From Stephanodiscus triporus (Eukaryota; Bacillariophyta; Thalassiosirophyceae; Thalassiosirales; Thalassiosiraceae), in contig JALLAZ010000118.1 of NCBI GenBank assembly GCA_036939755.1, forward strand, positions 1-23,347: DNA of 23,347 nt, in the 5' to 3' direction. Within the stretch, counting starts at the first letter, position 1. The number at the start of each line of letters is the position of its first letter. Positions 1 through 9,588 of the stretch are shown one piece after another. The position numbers and the translations under genes are program-made. A model generated the notes under the pieces. It did not search any database, had not been told where the DNA came from, and saw only the letters and a program-made list of their open reading frames with translations.

Positions 1-333
1 AGGGGTTGGGTGAGAGGTTTGGTTCTTGAAAAATGGTAGTAACTATTAAATTAAACTAGATATCAATTTATTTCTATTGACCTCTCTTATTTTAATATAA
101 TCGCTCACCCGTCGGCAACAATGGTGGCCAAAACGGCATCCATTGTCGTCGGCGGGAGCCCGTATTGAACAATTAGTCAAGTAATACTATAATGATTGTG
201 TCTACAGCTCTGTTTTAGTTTTAAATAAGTATTAATACTCTATTAGCACCGGCTATCGTCGATGACGAAATCATCGCTGGCAATCGAATGCAGGCATCTT
301 ACGTCTATAAGCGCACACGCATACTTGCAGATG

Positions 334-363
334 GTTTTTCACCTCTACGCTCAACAAAATCAC
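334..363 (+). repeat. Direct repeat, copy 1
   Basis: A 30-bp block starting GTTTTTCACC and ending AAATCAC matches 444-473 at 26 of 30 positions by eye. A further shared word, ACGTCTATA, lies upstream of each copy (301-309 and 434-442). The spacing from that word to the block differs by 23 bp between the copies, so this looks like an old tandem duplication with an indel in the promoter of the iron-sensor-type gene. Confidence 0.6.
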
Positions 364-443
364 TCAAAAAATTGGACGGAAACATAGGACACATCCGAAA
401 AGGAAAAAAAACTGGAGCATCAAAAGTGTTCCAACGTCTATAC

Positions 444-473
444 GTTTTTCACCCCGACGCTCAAAGAAATCAC
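444..473 (+). repeat. Direct repeat, copy 2
   Basis: This is the partner of 334-363, 110 bp downstream and about 175 bp before the ATG at 647. Both copies keep the core ACGCTCAA. It may be duplicated regulatory sequence or simply old duplication debris. Confidence 0.6.
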
Positions 474-544
474 AGCCTTTGGAACTTTTTTACACGTGCG
501 ATGTTTCCTCCGCGGTGGCGGGAGCGAAAACTGGACCTTTTTTG

Positions 545-556
545 TTCCCGCCAAAA
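545..556. promoter_or_regulatory. E2F-like site
   Basis: TTCCCGCCAAAA reads TTTTGGCGGGAA on the minus strand, a close match to the E2F/DP consensus TTTSSCGC. It lies about 90 bp before the ATG at 647. Further GGCGGGA words occur nearby (for example near 595). E2F/DP factors exist in diatoms as a family fact; use of this site is inference. Confidence 0.35.
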
Positions 557-646
557 AAGCCCAAGTGCTCGTTGGGCGGTGCGGTGGTGGCAAAATGGCG
601 GGAGCGGTCCTTACGCCGCAGTTCGAGTCCTCCAAAGAGACCCGAC

Positions 647-3470
647 ATGAGCAGCACCACCGCCGCCGCCACCGCGAAGGAAATCTTCGGCGACTGCGCC
701 CTCGTGGAAATAATTCACCTCCACGACTGTTTCCGCGGCGCCCTCAAGAACCTTGAGGTCGACGTCTCGGAGCTGTGTCGGGAGATGTCGTCCGCCGGAT
801 CTGCCGCCACCGGCGCCGCCGTCCACTCGGAGACGCGCATAATCGATCTGGAACGCCGCGTCGCCGGTCGATTCACCGTGATATGGAGCGTCTTCCGCGC
901 CCACTCCGCCGCCGAGGACGAGTTCATCTGGCCGGCGCTGAAGGCGAAGCAGGTGTCCCTCCCCGACGACATTTGCGGCTGCGACTGCGCCTCGGCCGGG
1001 CAGCCGAGGCCGGTGTCTTTCCCGCCGCAGTGGCACATGCAGCAGCAGCCGGTGCCACCCGGTAACAACATGCCGATAGGAGGGGCGGCGTTGGAGAGGC
1101 AGGGAAATCAAGGCGAGCGTCAGCAGCAGCAGCAGCGTGAGCGGGCGCTTTCCGTAACAGTCCATCGCATTGAACAGGAAGAGTACGAGGAAGACCACGC
1201 GGATGAGGAAAAGATGTTCAATGCCATCAGTGGACTGCTTTCGAACCTACGTGATGAGCTTTCCAATCGCAGCAAAGCCCTGGCGGCGGCAGCAGTGGTG
1301 GTGACCGCATCGTCGGGGAAGGGGGGGGCGAATGTCATCGCGCCGACCAACAACAACACAATATCGCCGACGTTGCGCAATCTGGCGCAAATGCTATTGG
1401 AGGGCACGAGGAATCTGATGAGACATTTGATGACCCACCTGGACAAGGAAGAGACACACTGCATGCCTCTGGTGGCGCAATATCTGACCAAGGCGGAGAT
1501 TAATGATTTGGTCGGGAAGATCATGGGCAAGCGATCGTCTGAACTCATGTCGCAAATCTTGACGATGGCCATTCAAAACCTGAATGAGGCGGACAGGGAT
1601 GACATGGTCCATTACATGAAACAGGCGATGGTTGGAACATTCTTCGAGCGGTGGTTGAAAATGGGCGGATGGATGGAGAAGACCAGCAGTCGATTGGAGG
1701 GCAGCGATGATGGGGGCGGCAAAATGCCGAGAGGAGGAGAAGAAGAAGGTTTTAATGACGAATCGGGTACCATGGCCGCAAAGAGGGAGGTTGAAAATGA
1801 CGCCAAAATGGCAGCTCGATTGAAAGAGTCTTTGAACGAAACAACCGATCAAACGCATTCCTCCCATGTCCGGTCAAATGCCGCTGCTTCTGCGAGTATT
1901 GCATCAACGTCCAACTACTCCGATGAGGAGGTGACAGAAAAGTATACGAGCGCGGCGGAACTCGAAAAGCTCATAAGGGCGATCGGCACCAATCCGCATT
2001 TGGAAGCAAAACAAAAAAACTTGACAATTCAGGGCTTGCGTGACTCCGTGTGGAAGAGCAATTGTCGCCTGTCAAAACGGAAGAGGGAGGCGGTGATGGA
2101 TGCGACGGTATCGGAGCAACCCGCCGCCCATGTGGCGCGCATGACAACTGTTGCCACCGCCACTGCCGGCGCTTTGTCGGCACAGATCATTTCAGGGGGA
2201 CATACCCCGATATCACATCAAATGAGGTACGTACAAACGCCGGTGGAACTATTTTAATGCTTCAAATTCGGCCCCAACTCACCGATACAATAAATTGTTA
2301 TTCCGAAGTTTTTCGACATCTTCTGGGTTAGCGACCCGCTTCAAGCGCGAAACCCCCCCATCGTTGTACTATAAGAAGATGAGAGACGGAGAGGTGAAAC
2401 TTGTTCGGAGCAGGTAATGTTCAAACACTTTTCTCAGTGCGGGATGACATCTTTTCGCCACATCGAATGACTAAAATCTGCCTGCTTTGCATTTTAGTGA
2501 CCCCCATTCTACTCAGTTTCATCCCAACGATGGCTCCCTGCCACTGTTTTCTGCGTCAGAGCTTGCACCAACATACCATGACGGTGGTATTCACCAGTGC
2601 TTGGGATGTCCACATTACGCACGGTCGTGTAAGGAGCCGTTGTTTGTTTCCTGAATGCTCGGTGCACTTCCCAACTCATTATCCTTTCATTTCTGCAAAT
2701 GCAATGCAGGTAAACTTCGTCACCCAACATCGGGGCGGCTGTACACGTGTCGGCTCTGCTGCGAGCAAACTCGTGAGATGGCAACGAACGATAAGGACTC
2801 GCCATTGGACCGGTACGAGGTCAAGGAGGTCCTATGCATGATCTGCGGCGCCTTGCAGCCCGCCAGCGATAGATGCGTCAATCCCGAATGCCAATCGGGG
2901 GGGAAGCCCTTCGCGCGATATTCGTGCAACATTTGCAACTTCTACGATGACTCCTCCGGAAAATCCATCTATCACTGCCCGTTCTGCAATGTTTGCAGGT
3001 CCGGCCAGGGCCTGGGCATCGATTACTATCACTGCATGCGCTGCAATGCGTGCGTCTCCATCAAAGAAGATCATCATTGCATCCCACAACGATTGCAGGG
3101 AAACTGCCCCATCTGTCACGACACCATGTTCGAAAGTACAGAGCCCCTCCGAGGATTGAAGTGCGGTCATGTAATGCACCTCAGTTGTTTTTCGATGTAC
3201 ATGAGAGGCCAGACATATACGTGTCCACTTTGTAAGAAAAGCCACGATGACATGAGCGAATACTTCGCCCTCCTTGATTCTGCTGTGAGGATGCAACCCA
3301 TGCCTCCCGCCTATGCCGAAACCACGAGCAATATTTACTGCCAGGATTGTTGCAAGATGGGCAACGTCAACTACCACTTCGTCGGTTTGAAATGCCTGCA
3401 CTGCGGTAGCTACAATACTAGAGAATTGCAAAGGGTTGATGCCTTGTGGCAGTATGCGCCTTGGCCTTGA
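647..3470 (+). CDS. BRUTUS/HRZ-like hemerythrin-RING E3 ubiquitin ligase (3 exons)
   Basis: My model is exons 647-2226, 2498-2628 and 2710-3470 (823 aa), with introns GTACGT..TTTTAG and GTAAGG..TGCAG that keep phase at both joins. Residues 20-340 form a hemerythrin-like domain: H24/H26, [11 protein letters not shown] (H86, E90), YEEDHADEE (H184, E187/E188), [10 protein letters not shown] (H260, H264, E268). Residues 439-475 match the segment plant BTS/HRZ proteins carry before their zinc fingers. Then come a CHY finger ([10 protein letters not shown], split by intron 2), a CTCHY segment with [15 protein letters not shown], a RING (CPICH..CGHVMH..CPLC, about 703-744) and a C-terminal zinc ribbon. 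BTS/HRZ proteins bind iron through hemerythrin and ubiquitinate iron-response regulators; that role here is inference from family. Plant members have up to three hemerythrin domains, whereas here I see one clear unit. Intron 1 (271 nt) could hide a small exon. Confidence 0.88.
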
Positions 3471-3822
3471 TTCTAACTTCCATGAAGGCGACATGGGAGG
3501 GGGTGGTGTGATTATCCCGATTGTTAACGATGATCTTGACGCGGTCGTTCTGCCAAACGCCCACGCAGCCGTTACGGTTGTCCCGAGGTGGATGCCGACG
3601 GACAATCCTTGATGAGTGTTGGGTGTCTTTGTCGACGAGTATCAAAATCGATTGATTAAAATTTTACGTGAGAATTCTACACAACTGCGAGAAACTCTAT
3701 ACCCCATCCGACCAAGCGGCGAACAACCAACTCTCCACAGCATGTTGATACTGGCGTTACTTACAACTATCCCCACTTTACCTCGGCGTCCAAACGCGAG
3801 ACTTGCGCGTTATTTCTCCCCT
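3471..3822. other. Convergent intergenic spacer
   Basis: About 350 bases lie between the stop of the E3 ligase gene (+) and the stop of histidyl-tRNA synthetase (-). Only short open frames with no recognisable motif are present. It should hold the 3' UTRs of both genes; no clear polyadenylation signal was assigned. Confidence 0.5.
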
Positions 3823-5490
3823 CTATGACTGAAAAGCCTCCTTCGCCCAGTCTCCCAATGCGCCTATCTTCACGGTCCTCTGCTCCCCCACGGACAAATC
3901 CTTCACCACCACCTCTCCGTTTTCGTATTCCGCCTCGGCCACGATCACGCAATATCCGGCCTCGTTCCTGCTCGCGTGCTTGAAAACCCATTTCGCCTTC
4001 TTATCCTCGAGGATGAGATCCACGGTCCGACCCTCGGCGCGCAGCACGGACGCCACCTCCACGGCCGCGCGATACAGATCGGACCCCATGGCGAAAACGA
4101 CTATGTCGAATCCGCTCCCCTCGAACGACGGCAGTATGTTCCTCTCCCTCAGAAGCTCGACGATTACCGCGTCGCCGAAGCCGAACCCGGCCGCGGGGGT
4201 CGGCTCGCCGCCGAACGTCTCGAGGAGCCTGTCGTACCTGCCGCCCCCGGCGATCGCGCGGAGCGCGCCCCTCCTGTCGAAGGCCTCGAATACCACCCCG
4301 GTGTAGTACGCGAGGCCGCGCACCACCGACGCGTCGAAGGTCACCCAATCGCGAATGCCGTACGCGTCGCACAGATCGAGGAGGGCGGAAAGCTGTTCGA
4401 TCGCCCTCGAGCCGGGGGGTAGCACGCCACTTATGGATTCGATCGACGTGTTGGTGAGGACGGACGTTAGCCTTTCGATCGTCGACCTCTCCAATCCCAA
4501 CGCCTCGAGGTCCTCCCGTATCTCGTCCAACGGCACCTTCTCGAGCTTGTCCACAAGCACGCACGTCGACGCGAACTTGTCCTCCGGCACGCCCAATTCC
4601 GCCAACACCTCCGCGATGACCCCGCGCGAGTTTACCTTGATCCCGACGTCGTCGCTCGTCAATCCCACCCGCACGAAGAACGTCACCATGGCGCTGAGCA
4701 ATTCCGCCTCCGCCTCTATCCCGCTCACGCCCCACACGTCCATGTTCCACTGGTAGTGCTCCCGCCTCCTGCCCCTGGTCATACGTTCGTACCTCCAACA
4801 CTGGGGTATGCTGAACCACTTCAGCGGCAGGGGGAGGCCGCCCTTCTTCGCCATCACCATCCTCGCGAGGCTCGGGGTCATCTCCGGCCTCAGCGCGACG
4901 TTCCTCCCCCCCTTGTCGACGAAGTTGTACAGCTGTCCCGTGACCTCCTCCCCCGCCTTGCGCGTGTACAGGCTCTCGGACTCGAGGACGGGAGCGTCGT
5001 ACTCCGAGAAGCCGTACAGCGACGCGACCGATCGCCACTGGTCGAACAGCCAACTGCGAAGTCGCATGTCGGGGGGGTAGAAGTCGCGCGTTCCCTTGGG
5101 GGGGTTGGAGTCGAGCGCGACGACGGCGGCGGCGGTCGTCGACTTACGTCCGTCGACCGCAGCATCCGCCGTCCTGGAGAGGAGGTCCCCGTCGGTCACG
5201 GCGGCGGAACTCCGTCCTCCGGGGGGGGGGGAGGAGGATCCGGAAGCGGCCGACGAAGACTCGGATGCGGATGCCGATGCCGCGGCGAGGGGGGCGACGT
5301 CCGTCCCCCTCCCGCCGGACGATGCGACTGCGCGACGCGGGGTCGGACGCGGCGCGAACGACGACGTCCGACTAACGCCGGCGCCGCCGCCGCCCGCGAG
5401 ACGAAAGGCCGAGACCGAGACGATCGTCGCCCGATGACGACGATGGAGGATGGCCGAGGCGATGAACATGGCCGTGTGGGGTATTCTCAT
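3823..5490 (-). CDS. Histidyl-tRNA synthetase, organelle-targeted
   Basis: A single uninterrupted 555-aa frame. It charges tRNA-His with histidine (class II aminoacyl-tRNA synthetase). Visible family landmarks are KGTRDFYPPD near residue 132, ALRPEMTPSLARM near 199, motif 2 (WFSIPQCWRYE to QWNMDVWG, about 225-254), the histidine-binding signature GLAYYTGVVFEAF, motif 3 (AAGFGFGDAVIVEL) and a C-terminal anticodon-binding domain. The catalytic part resembles bacterial/organellar HisRS. The first 125 residues are extra: a hydrophobic start followed by VSAF/SSFAP-like words and Ser/Ala/Gly-rich low-complexity sequence, suggesting a plastid or dual plastid/mitochondrial presequence. The start at 5490 is the outermost ATG; 5469 is an alternative. 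It is convergent with the E3 ligase gene and divergent from POR. Confidence 0.95.
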   Translation of the reverse strand: MRIPHTAMFIASAILHRRHRATIVSVSAFRLAGGGGAGVSRTSSFAPRPTPRRAVASSGGRGTDVAPLAAASASASESSSAASGSSSPPPGGRSSAAVTDGDLLSRTADAAVDGRKSTTAAAVVALDSNPPKGTRDFYPPDMRLRSWLFDQWRSVASLYGFSEYDAPVLESESLYTRKAGEEVTGQLYNFVDKGGRNVALRPEMTPSLARMVMAKKGGLPLPLKWFSIPQCWRYERMTRGRRREHYQWNMDVWGVSGIEAEAELLSAMVTFFVRVGLTSDDVGIKVNSRGVIAEVLAELGVPEDKFASTCVLVDKLEKVPLDEIREDLEALGLERSTIERLTSVLTNTSIESISGVLPPGSRAIEQLSALLDLCDAYGIRDWVTFDASVVRGLAYYTGVVFEAFDRRGALRAIAGGGRYDRLLETFGGEPTPAAGFGFGDAVIVELLRERNILPSFEGSGFDIVVFAMGSDLYRAAVEVASVLRAEGRTVDLILEDKKAKWVFKHASRNEAGYCVIVAEAEYENGEVVVKDLSVGEQRTVKIGALGDWAKEAFQS

Positions 5491-5620
5491 TTTATTTATA
5501 TTGCGACTGTATTATTATGATATACACAACGCTCCTCTTGCAAGTTGTGATGCGGTTGTCGTCCATATGAACGCCGAGGTGGAAGAGATGAGAGTCGAGT
5601 TGCGTTTTGTTGGCTGGTGT

Positions 5621-5732
5621 GTGTTGTTGTTGTTGTTGTTGTTGTTTGTTGCTGTTGTTTTGTTGTTTTGTTGTTTTGTTGTTTGTTTTGTTGTTTGTTT
5701 TGTTGTTTGTTTTGTTGTTTTGTTGTTGTGTG
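5621..5732 (+). repeat. GTT/GTTTT microsatellite
   Basis: Imperfect tandem GTT and GTTTT/GTTTGTTTT units with almost no A or C over about 110 bases. It lies about 130 bases upstream of the HisRS start on the opposite strand. Slippage-prone low-complexity DNA with no further function visible. Confidence 0.9.
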
Positions 5733-5935
5733 GAAAAGCTTATGTAGAGTAGAGTACTCTCTACATTTCCTCGTTCAACTAATACTCAATTAGTAGAGCG
5801 TGACACCAGCTAAGATATTATTCCACCGTAGCATAATGAATGAATGTCTTCTTAAAACAAAACATCAATTGAATAGGAAACTGTAGGTATCTAAGTATTA
5901 TGATATGGTAGTAGAGTATTTACCTCGCGTCCGGC

Positions 5936-5943
5936 TGACGTCA
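5936..5943. promoter_or_regulatory. Perfect TGACGTCA (CRE/bZIP) box upstream of POR
   Basis: An 8-bp palindrome in context GGCTGACGTCACACC, 179 bases before the POR start codon. Similar TGACGT/C elements are known to drive light- and CO2-dependent transcription through bZIP factors in the diatom Phaeodactylum (carbonic anhydrase genes). A role for POR is inference. Confidence 0.5.
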
Positions 5944-6121
5944 CACCGGGAGAGAGGTTTGCTCGGATGGGGCGCATGCAGCGGGGCGGGCGCGCCGGCA
6001 ACAAAGAGCACAAAGAGAGCGAGGGTCGCTTCCACTTGGAGTTTCTCTTCTTCTCCTCTCATGAAGGGGAAGATTTCTATCGTTCCACTTTCCAAGACAT
6101 CTCTCACACACAACCCCGACA

Positions 6122-7689
6122 ATGGTTCGTTTCGTCTCCTTCCTCGTAGCGGCGGCCGTCCTGGCATCCTCCGCCGATGCCTTCGCGCCGGCCGCATCAT
6201 ACCAAGTTCGCGCCCGACAGACACTCGCGTCGTCTTACGACTTCCCCGCCGCCGCCGCCGCCGCCACCACCCGCCTGTCCGCGATGCTCACGCAGGCGGA
6301 ACTCCCCGAGAAGGTCTACCTCCCCGAGGACAAGGAATCCGCGAAGGTCCTCGGGGGTCTCAAGATCGGCACGCGCAAGCTAACCGTCATCACCGGCGCA
6401 TCGTCCGGACTTGGCCTCAACTGCGCCGTGGCATTGTCCAAGACCGGACGTCACTTCGTCGTCATGGCGTGTCGGGACGTCGACAAGGCCAAGCGCGTGG
6501 CCAAGGAGATGGGCATGCCCGACAATTCCTACGTGGTGATGAAGCTCGAGCTCGGGAGTCTCCGCAGCGTGCGGGACTTCGTCTTCAACCTCAAGGCCTT
6601 CAAGTCCGCGCGTCCTGTGAACAACCTGATATGCAACGCGGCCGTTTACAGGCCCACGGATCCCGAGCCGGCGTGGACCGACGACGGCTTCGAGGCGAGC
6701 ATGGGCATCAATCACTTCGGTCACTTTTTGCTGGCGAACTTGCTGGTCGACGACATGGCCAAGGCCAAGGACGCGAGGATGTGCATCGTCGGGAGCATCA
6801 CCGGGAATACCAACACCGTCGGTGAGTTCGTTTTGTTTTTGTCGTGGCCGGGGTTGTGTGGCGATTCGTCTCCTTTCGGTGACTTTTTCTGTTGGTTCTT
6901 ATCTCCTATGTTGTGTTTGTCCCCCTCTCTCCTCGTGTCACTCCGAACAGGCGGCGGACTGGTCTACCCCCAGGCGGATCTAGGAAATCTCCAGGGCTTC
7001 CAAATGGGCGCGAAGAAGCCGATCTCCATGGCCGACGGCAAGCCCTTCTTTGGCGCGAAGGCTTACAAGGATTCCAAGGTTTGCAACATGATGACCGTGT
7101 CGGAATTGCACCGGAGATACCACGCCAGCACTGGCATCTCGTTCAGCAGCATGTACCCCGGTTGCATTGCGGAGACCGCATTGTTCAGGGAGAAGAGGCA
7201 GTGGTTCCGCAAGGTACGTCGTGGATGACAATATCGCGTTCTCACGTGAGACAAAAATCCCTTTTTTTACGTCATCGTCGGTCCGTTCCTCGTCGCGTCG
7301 CTGACAAATTCCCCAAAACCTCGGCTGCGAAATGAAAACAACTCTTCGTATTCGAATTAATGCAGGCGTTCCCCTGGTTCATGAAATACGTCACCGGCGG
7401 CTACGTTGGCCAGGAGGAGGCCGGCGAGCGCCTGGCCCAGGTCGTTGACGACCCCCAATGCGCCAAGTCGGACGTCTACTGGTCCTGGAACGGCGGAGCG
7501 CAGCAAGTGGGACGGTGGAGCTCGGACGGAAAGCCTAGGGGCGCCGGCGGTTCCGGCGGTGAGATCTTCGAGAATCAGCAATCCGACGCTGTGAGGGACC
7601 GCAGCACTGCGATGAAGATGTGGGAGCTTAGCGTTAAGGCCTGCGAAATGACGGAGAAGGATATGCCGAAGGCTGCCGTGGCGCCGTAA
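6122..7689 (+). CDS. POR: Light-dependent protochlorophyllide oxidoreductase, plastid (3 exons)
   Basis: Exons 6122-6821, 6951-7213 and 7366-7689 give 428 aa; introns are GTGAGT..AACAG (129 nt) and GTACGT..TGCAG (152 nt). The enzyme reduces protochlorophyllide to chlorophyllide with NADPH in light. Residues 1-20 are a signal peptide ending ADA, followed by FAP: the diatom plastid-import motif with Phe at +1. Then a transit-like segment to about 65. The SDR core shows the NADPH motif TGASSGLG (91-98), NLICNAAVY (168-176) and the catalytic YKDSK (Tyr272, Lys276). The C-terminal part has the POR-specific YPGCIAETALFRE, FPWFMKYVTGGYVGQEEAGERLAQVV and SDVYWSWN blocks. Length fits POR plus presequence. 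Intron 1 is a multiple of three without stops, so an unspliced reading also stays open; the spliced form restores the family spacing. Confidence 0.95.
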
Positions 7690-7839
7690 ACAATTCGGCA
7701 GTTTTTTTGGGGGGGGGCAGTCAATATTGAGAAACTATGAACTATGAACCGATGCCCGTGGGGTCTTCGTTGTTTTGGGCGGCTTGGTACGATGTATGAG
7801 TATAATGAATTTGGTTAGGTATCACTGTTTTTGGCAGCG
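7690..7839. other. Convergent spacer POR / TRM13
   Basis: 150 bases between two stop codons, with a G run (about 7708-7717). No gene seen. Confidence 0.5.
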
Positions 7840-9588
7840 TTATATTCTTGAGGCTACAATCAATGCATTTTGAGGAGTCACATTTTGCGGAACGTAGTGG
7901 CACATGTTTACTTTGAAACCTCTTCCTTTCATGTAGTCACATCTGCCGTAATCAATCAGCCTTTGGCAGGCTCTGCCCAGCCCCTTGCCTCCACAGGATA
8001 AGCCTAATTCCTTAGAGATAGTAAAAATGCTTGAGCGTAGTCCTTTCTCGTCGTCAGCCTGACCTTCGTAGTGATGCTCCTTTGGGCCATTGTCGTCAAA
8101 TTTATTGGCATCATTTCCTGACGCCGGCGGCCTCTCTTCCGCGACCGCCGCGGTGGTCCAGCGTTTCAACATATTGAATCGATCCTCCCCGAAAGCCGTC
8201 AATCCACCCGACTCGCCGCAGAACAAACCCAGTAAGCAATTTCTCCCAACGTAGTCATTCCAAGAGCACAGCCCGTGGCAACAAGTAGCCATCACGCATC
8301 CATCGATCGATCCGAGATTGCGAATCGACTTAATTGCCAAGTCCGTCCCAACCCCGCATAGATGCTTCGCAACCATTATCGTCTTCGAAAATTCTACAGA
8401 ACCCAGCTGAAACTTGAGGGCTTTAGACATGTCTACATCAGCTAGATCACATTTTACCCTTGTGATGTCCACTAGGTCGAGCCTAAGACAATCCTCTGTC
8501 GAATACCCCTCTGCCGAGCGAACTCTTGTTTCGGCCTTTCTGCGGGTGCCAGATCGTTCGACGAGGCATAGGCTCACTCGTGATGACGTATTGGCGGCCA
8601 TAGATCCCGCAACGACAAGACCGGTCATTCCACGTCCTGCTCCCATTTCGACGATCAAAGGATTATTCACAGTCTCTGCCTTCTCGGCCTTAGTTGTCGA
8701 AATCAAGCCTTCGCAGCGTGCATGACCGAGTATGCTTGCAATCTGATGTAGGTGACGTGGTCCACCAGCATTGACACGATGCTTGGTTATTGCACTCGTC
8801 AACTGCCCCAGCCCAAATGTTTGATTCGCTCTCTGTTCGCCACTCTGAACTTCTTCTGCTGACTGAATGGGTACCACCATGCAAGTTCCCTCCTCCACCC
8901 CAGAAAGATCACCCTCGGGAAGAGCATTGTAGATCTCGCTCTCAGTTATATTTTGCAATTGCTGATTGGTCAGGGTGCTATGGTTCGACGCTGCATTATC
9001 AGACAAGAAGAGGCGATGAAAAATGCGAAGCACGGCAAAGGCCAACTTCTTCGCCTCCTCCAATTCCGGCAGAATACCTTCACTCCTCATGTTAGAACTG
9101 GCGTGGCCCATGTCTCCGAATCCTCCCAAATTAATCCCCTCGCAAAAATATTCCTTGCCGGCCAGTTCCTGCCTTCGTTTCACCGCCGGGCAAACCAATG
9201 CATGCTTCGATATCGCCCCCTCAAAAATCAAATGAGAAGGATCGATCGGGCAGGGAACTCGCTTTCCGCGATACTTGTTCTTGCGATCGACGGCACGCGG
9301 TCTTTTCGCCTTCTCGATTCTCTCCACGGAAAGGTCAACGTCACGCGCGTGTTCGATCCCGCGATTTATCAGGCACTCGTCTAATAAATGCATGTGATTT
9401 CCACAGTATCTCGGTCGATTTGTATCGATGCACTCTCCCGAGAGAGGGACAGGCATCTGGCGGCAGTACCTGCGCTTGAGTTCATTGTAGGCGTGGCATC
9501 GGACCCAACCTTCCGGGAGAGAGGGTATCGCATAGTCGACTGCTTCGATTGATTGTGATGTCGGTCTACTTGTATTGCTGTTACTCAT
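7840..9588 (-). CDS. TRM13: TRM13-type tRNA 2'-O-methyltransferase (position 4)
   Basis: An intronless 582-aa frame. TRM13 methylates the 2'-O of residue 4 in the acceptor stem of some tRNAs, using SAM. Visible order: an N-terminal CCCH zinc finger (C31, C42, C62, H65 in CHAY..YC..YCGNH), a U11-48K-like CHHC finger (C113, H119, H129, C133 in CPIDPSHL..KHALVC), a long linker, then the methyltransferase with SAM-binding IVEMGAGRGMTG (about 312-323), AKHLCGVGTDLA (about 407-418), ATCCHGLCSWNDY (about 434-446) and a conserved C-terminal LGRACQRLIDYGRCDYM block. Length and domain order agree with the family. The gene is divergent from the CBS gene 207 bp away, suggesting a shared promoter. Confidence 0.93.
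   Translation of the reverse strand: MSNSNTSRPTSQSIEAVDYAIPSLPEGWVRCHAYNELKRRYCRQMPVPLSGECIDTNRPRYCGNHMHLLDECLINRGIEHARDVDLSVERIEKAKRPRAVDRKNKYRGKRVPCPIDPSHLIFEGAISKHALVCPAVKRRQELAGKEYFCEGINLGGFGDMGHASSNMRSEGILPELEEAKKLAFAVLRIFHRLFLSDNAASNHSTLTNQQLQNITESEIYNALPEGDLSGVEEGTCMVVPIQSAEEVQSGEQRANQTFGLGQLTSAITKHRVNAGGPRHLHQIASILGHARCEGLISTTKAEKAETVNNPLIVEMGAGRGMTGLVVAGSMAANTSSRVSLCLVERSGTRRKAETRVRSAEGYSTEDCLRLDLVDITRVKCDLADVDMSKALKFQLGSVEFSKTIMVAKHLCGVGTDLAIKSIRNLGSIDGCVMATCCHGLCSWNDYVGRNCLLGLFCGESGGLTAFGEDRFNMLKRWTTAAVAEERPPASGNDANKFDDNGPKEHHYEGQADDEKGLRSSIFTISKELGLSCGGKGLGRACQRLIDYGRCDYMKGRGFKVNMCHYVPQNVTPQNALIVASRI

Larger units (their letters stand above)
1..646. promoter_or_regulatory. 5' intergenic/promoter region of the BTS/HRZ-like gene
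   Basis: No convincing coding region is seen before the ATG at 647. The first 280 bases are AT-rich and without recognisable genes. From about 300 on there is a diverged direct repeat and several GGCGGGA/TCCCGCC words (listed separately). A reading frame open from 479 runs into the gene below but has no ATG before 647, so this stretch is read as promoter plus 5' UTR. No TATA box could be assigned with confidence. Confidence 0.5.
5491..6121. promoter_or_regulatory. Divergent promoter region between HisRS and POR
   Basis: About 630 bases separate the two start codons. The HisRS side contains a GTT microsatellite and a partly palindromic GTAGAGTAGAGTACTCTCTAC segment near 5744. The POR side contains a TGACGTCA box. 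A frame open at 5450-5752 is only a translation of the microsatellite and is not called as a gene. Confidence 0.55.

Noticed and set aside
611..1198. Minus-strand frame of 195 codons
   Set aside because: Antisense shadow of the hemerythrin exon, Arg/Gly/Leu-rich without motifs.
4001..5053. Long open frame of 350 codons on the minus strand overlapping HisRS (and 4756-5520 on the plus strand)
   Set aside because: Out-of-frame and antisense shadows of the GC-rich HisRS gene; composition dominated by Arg/Gly/Pro with no motifs.
5450..5752. 100-codon hydrophobic frame resembling a membrane protein
   Set aside because: The hydrophobic part is a translation of the GTT microsatellite.
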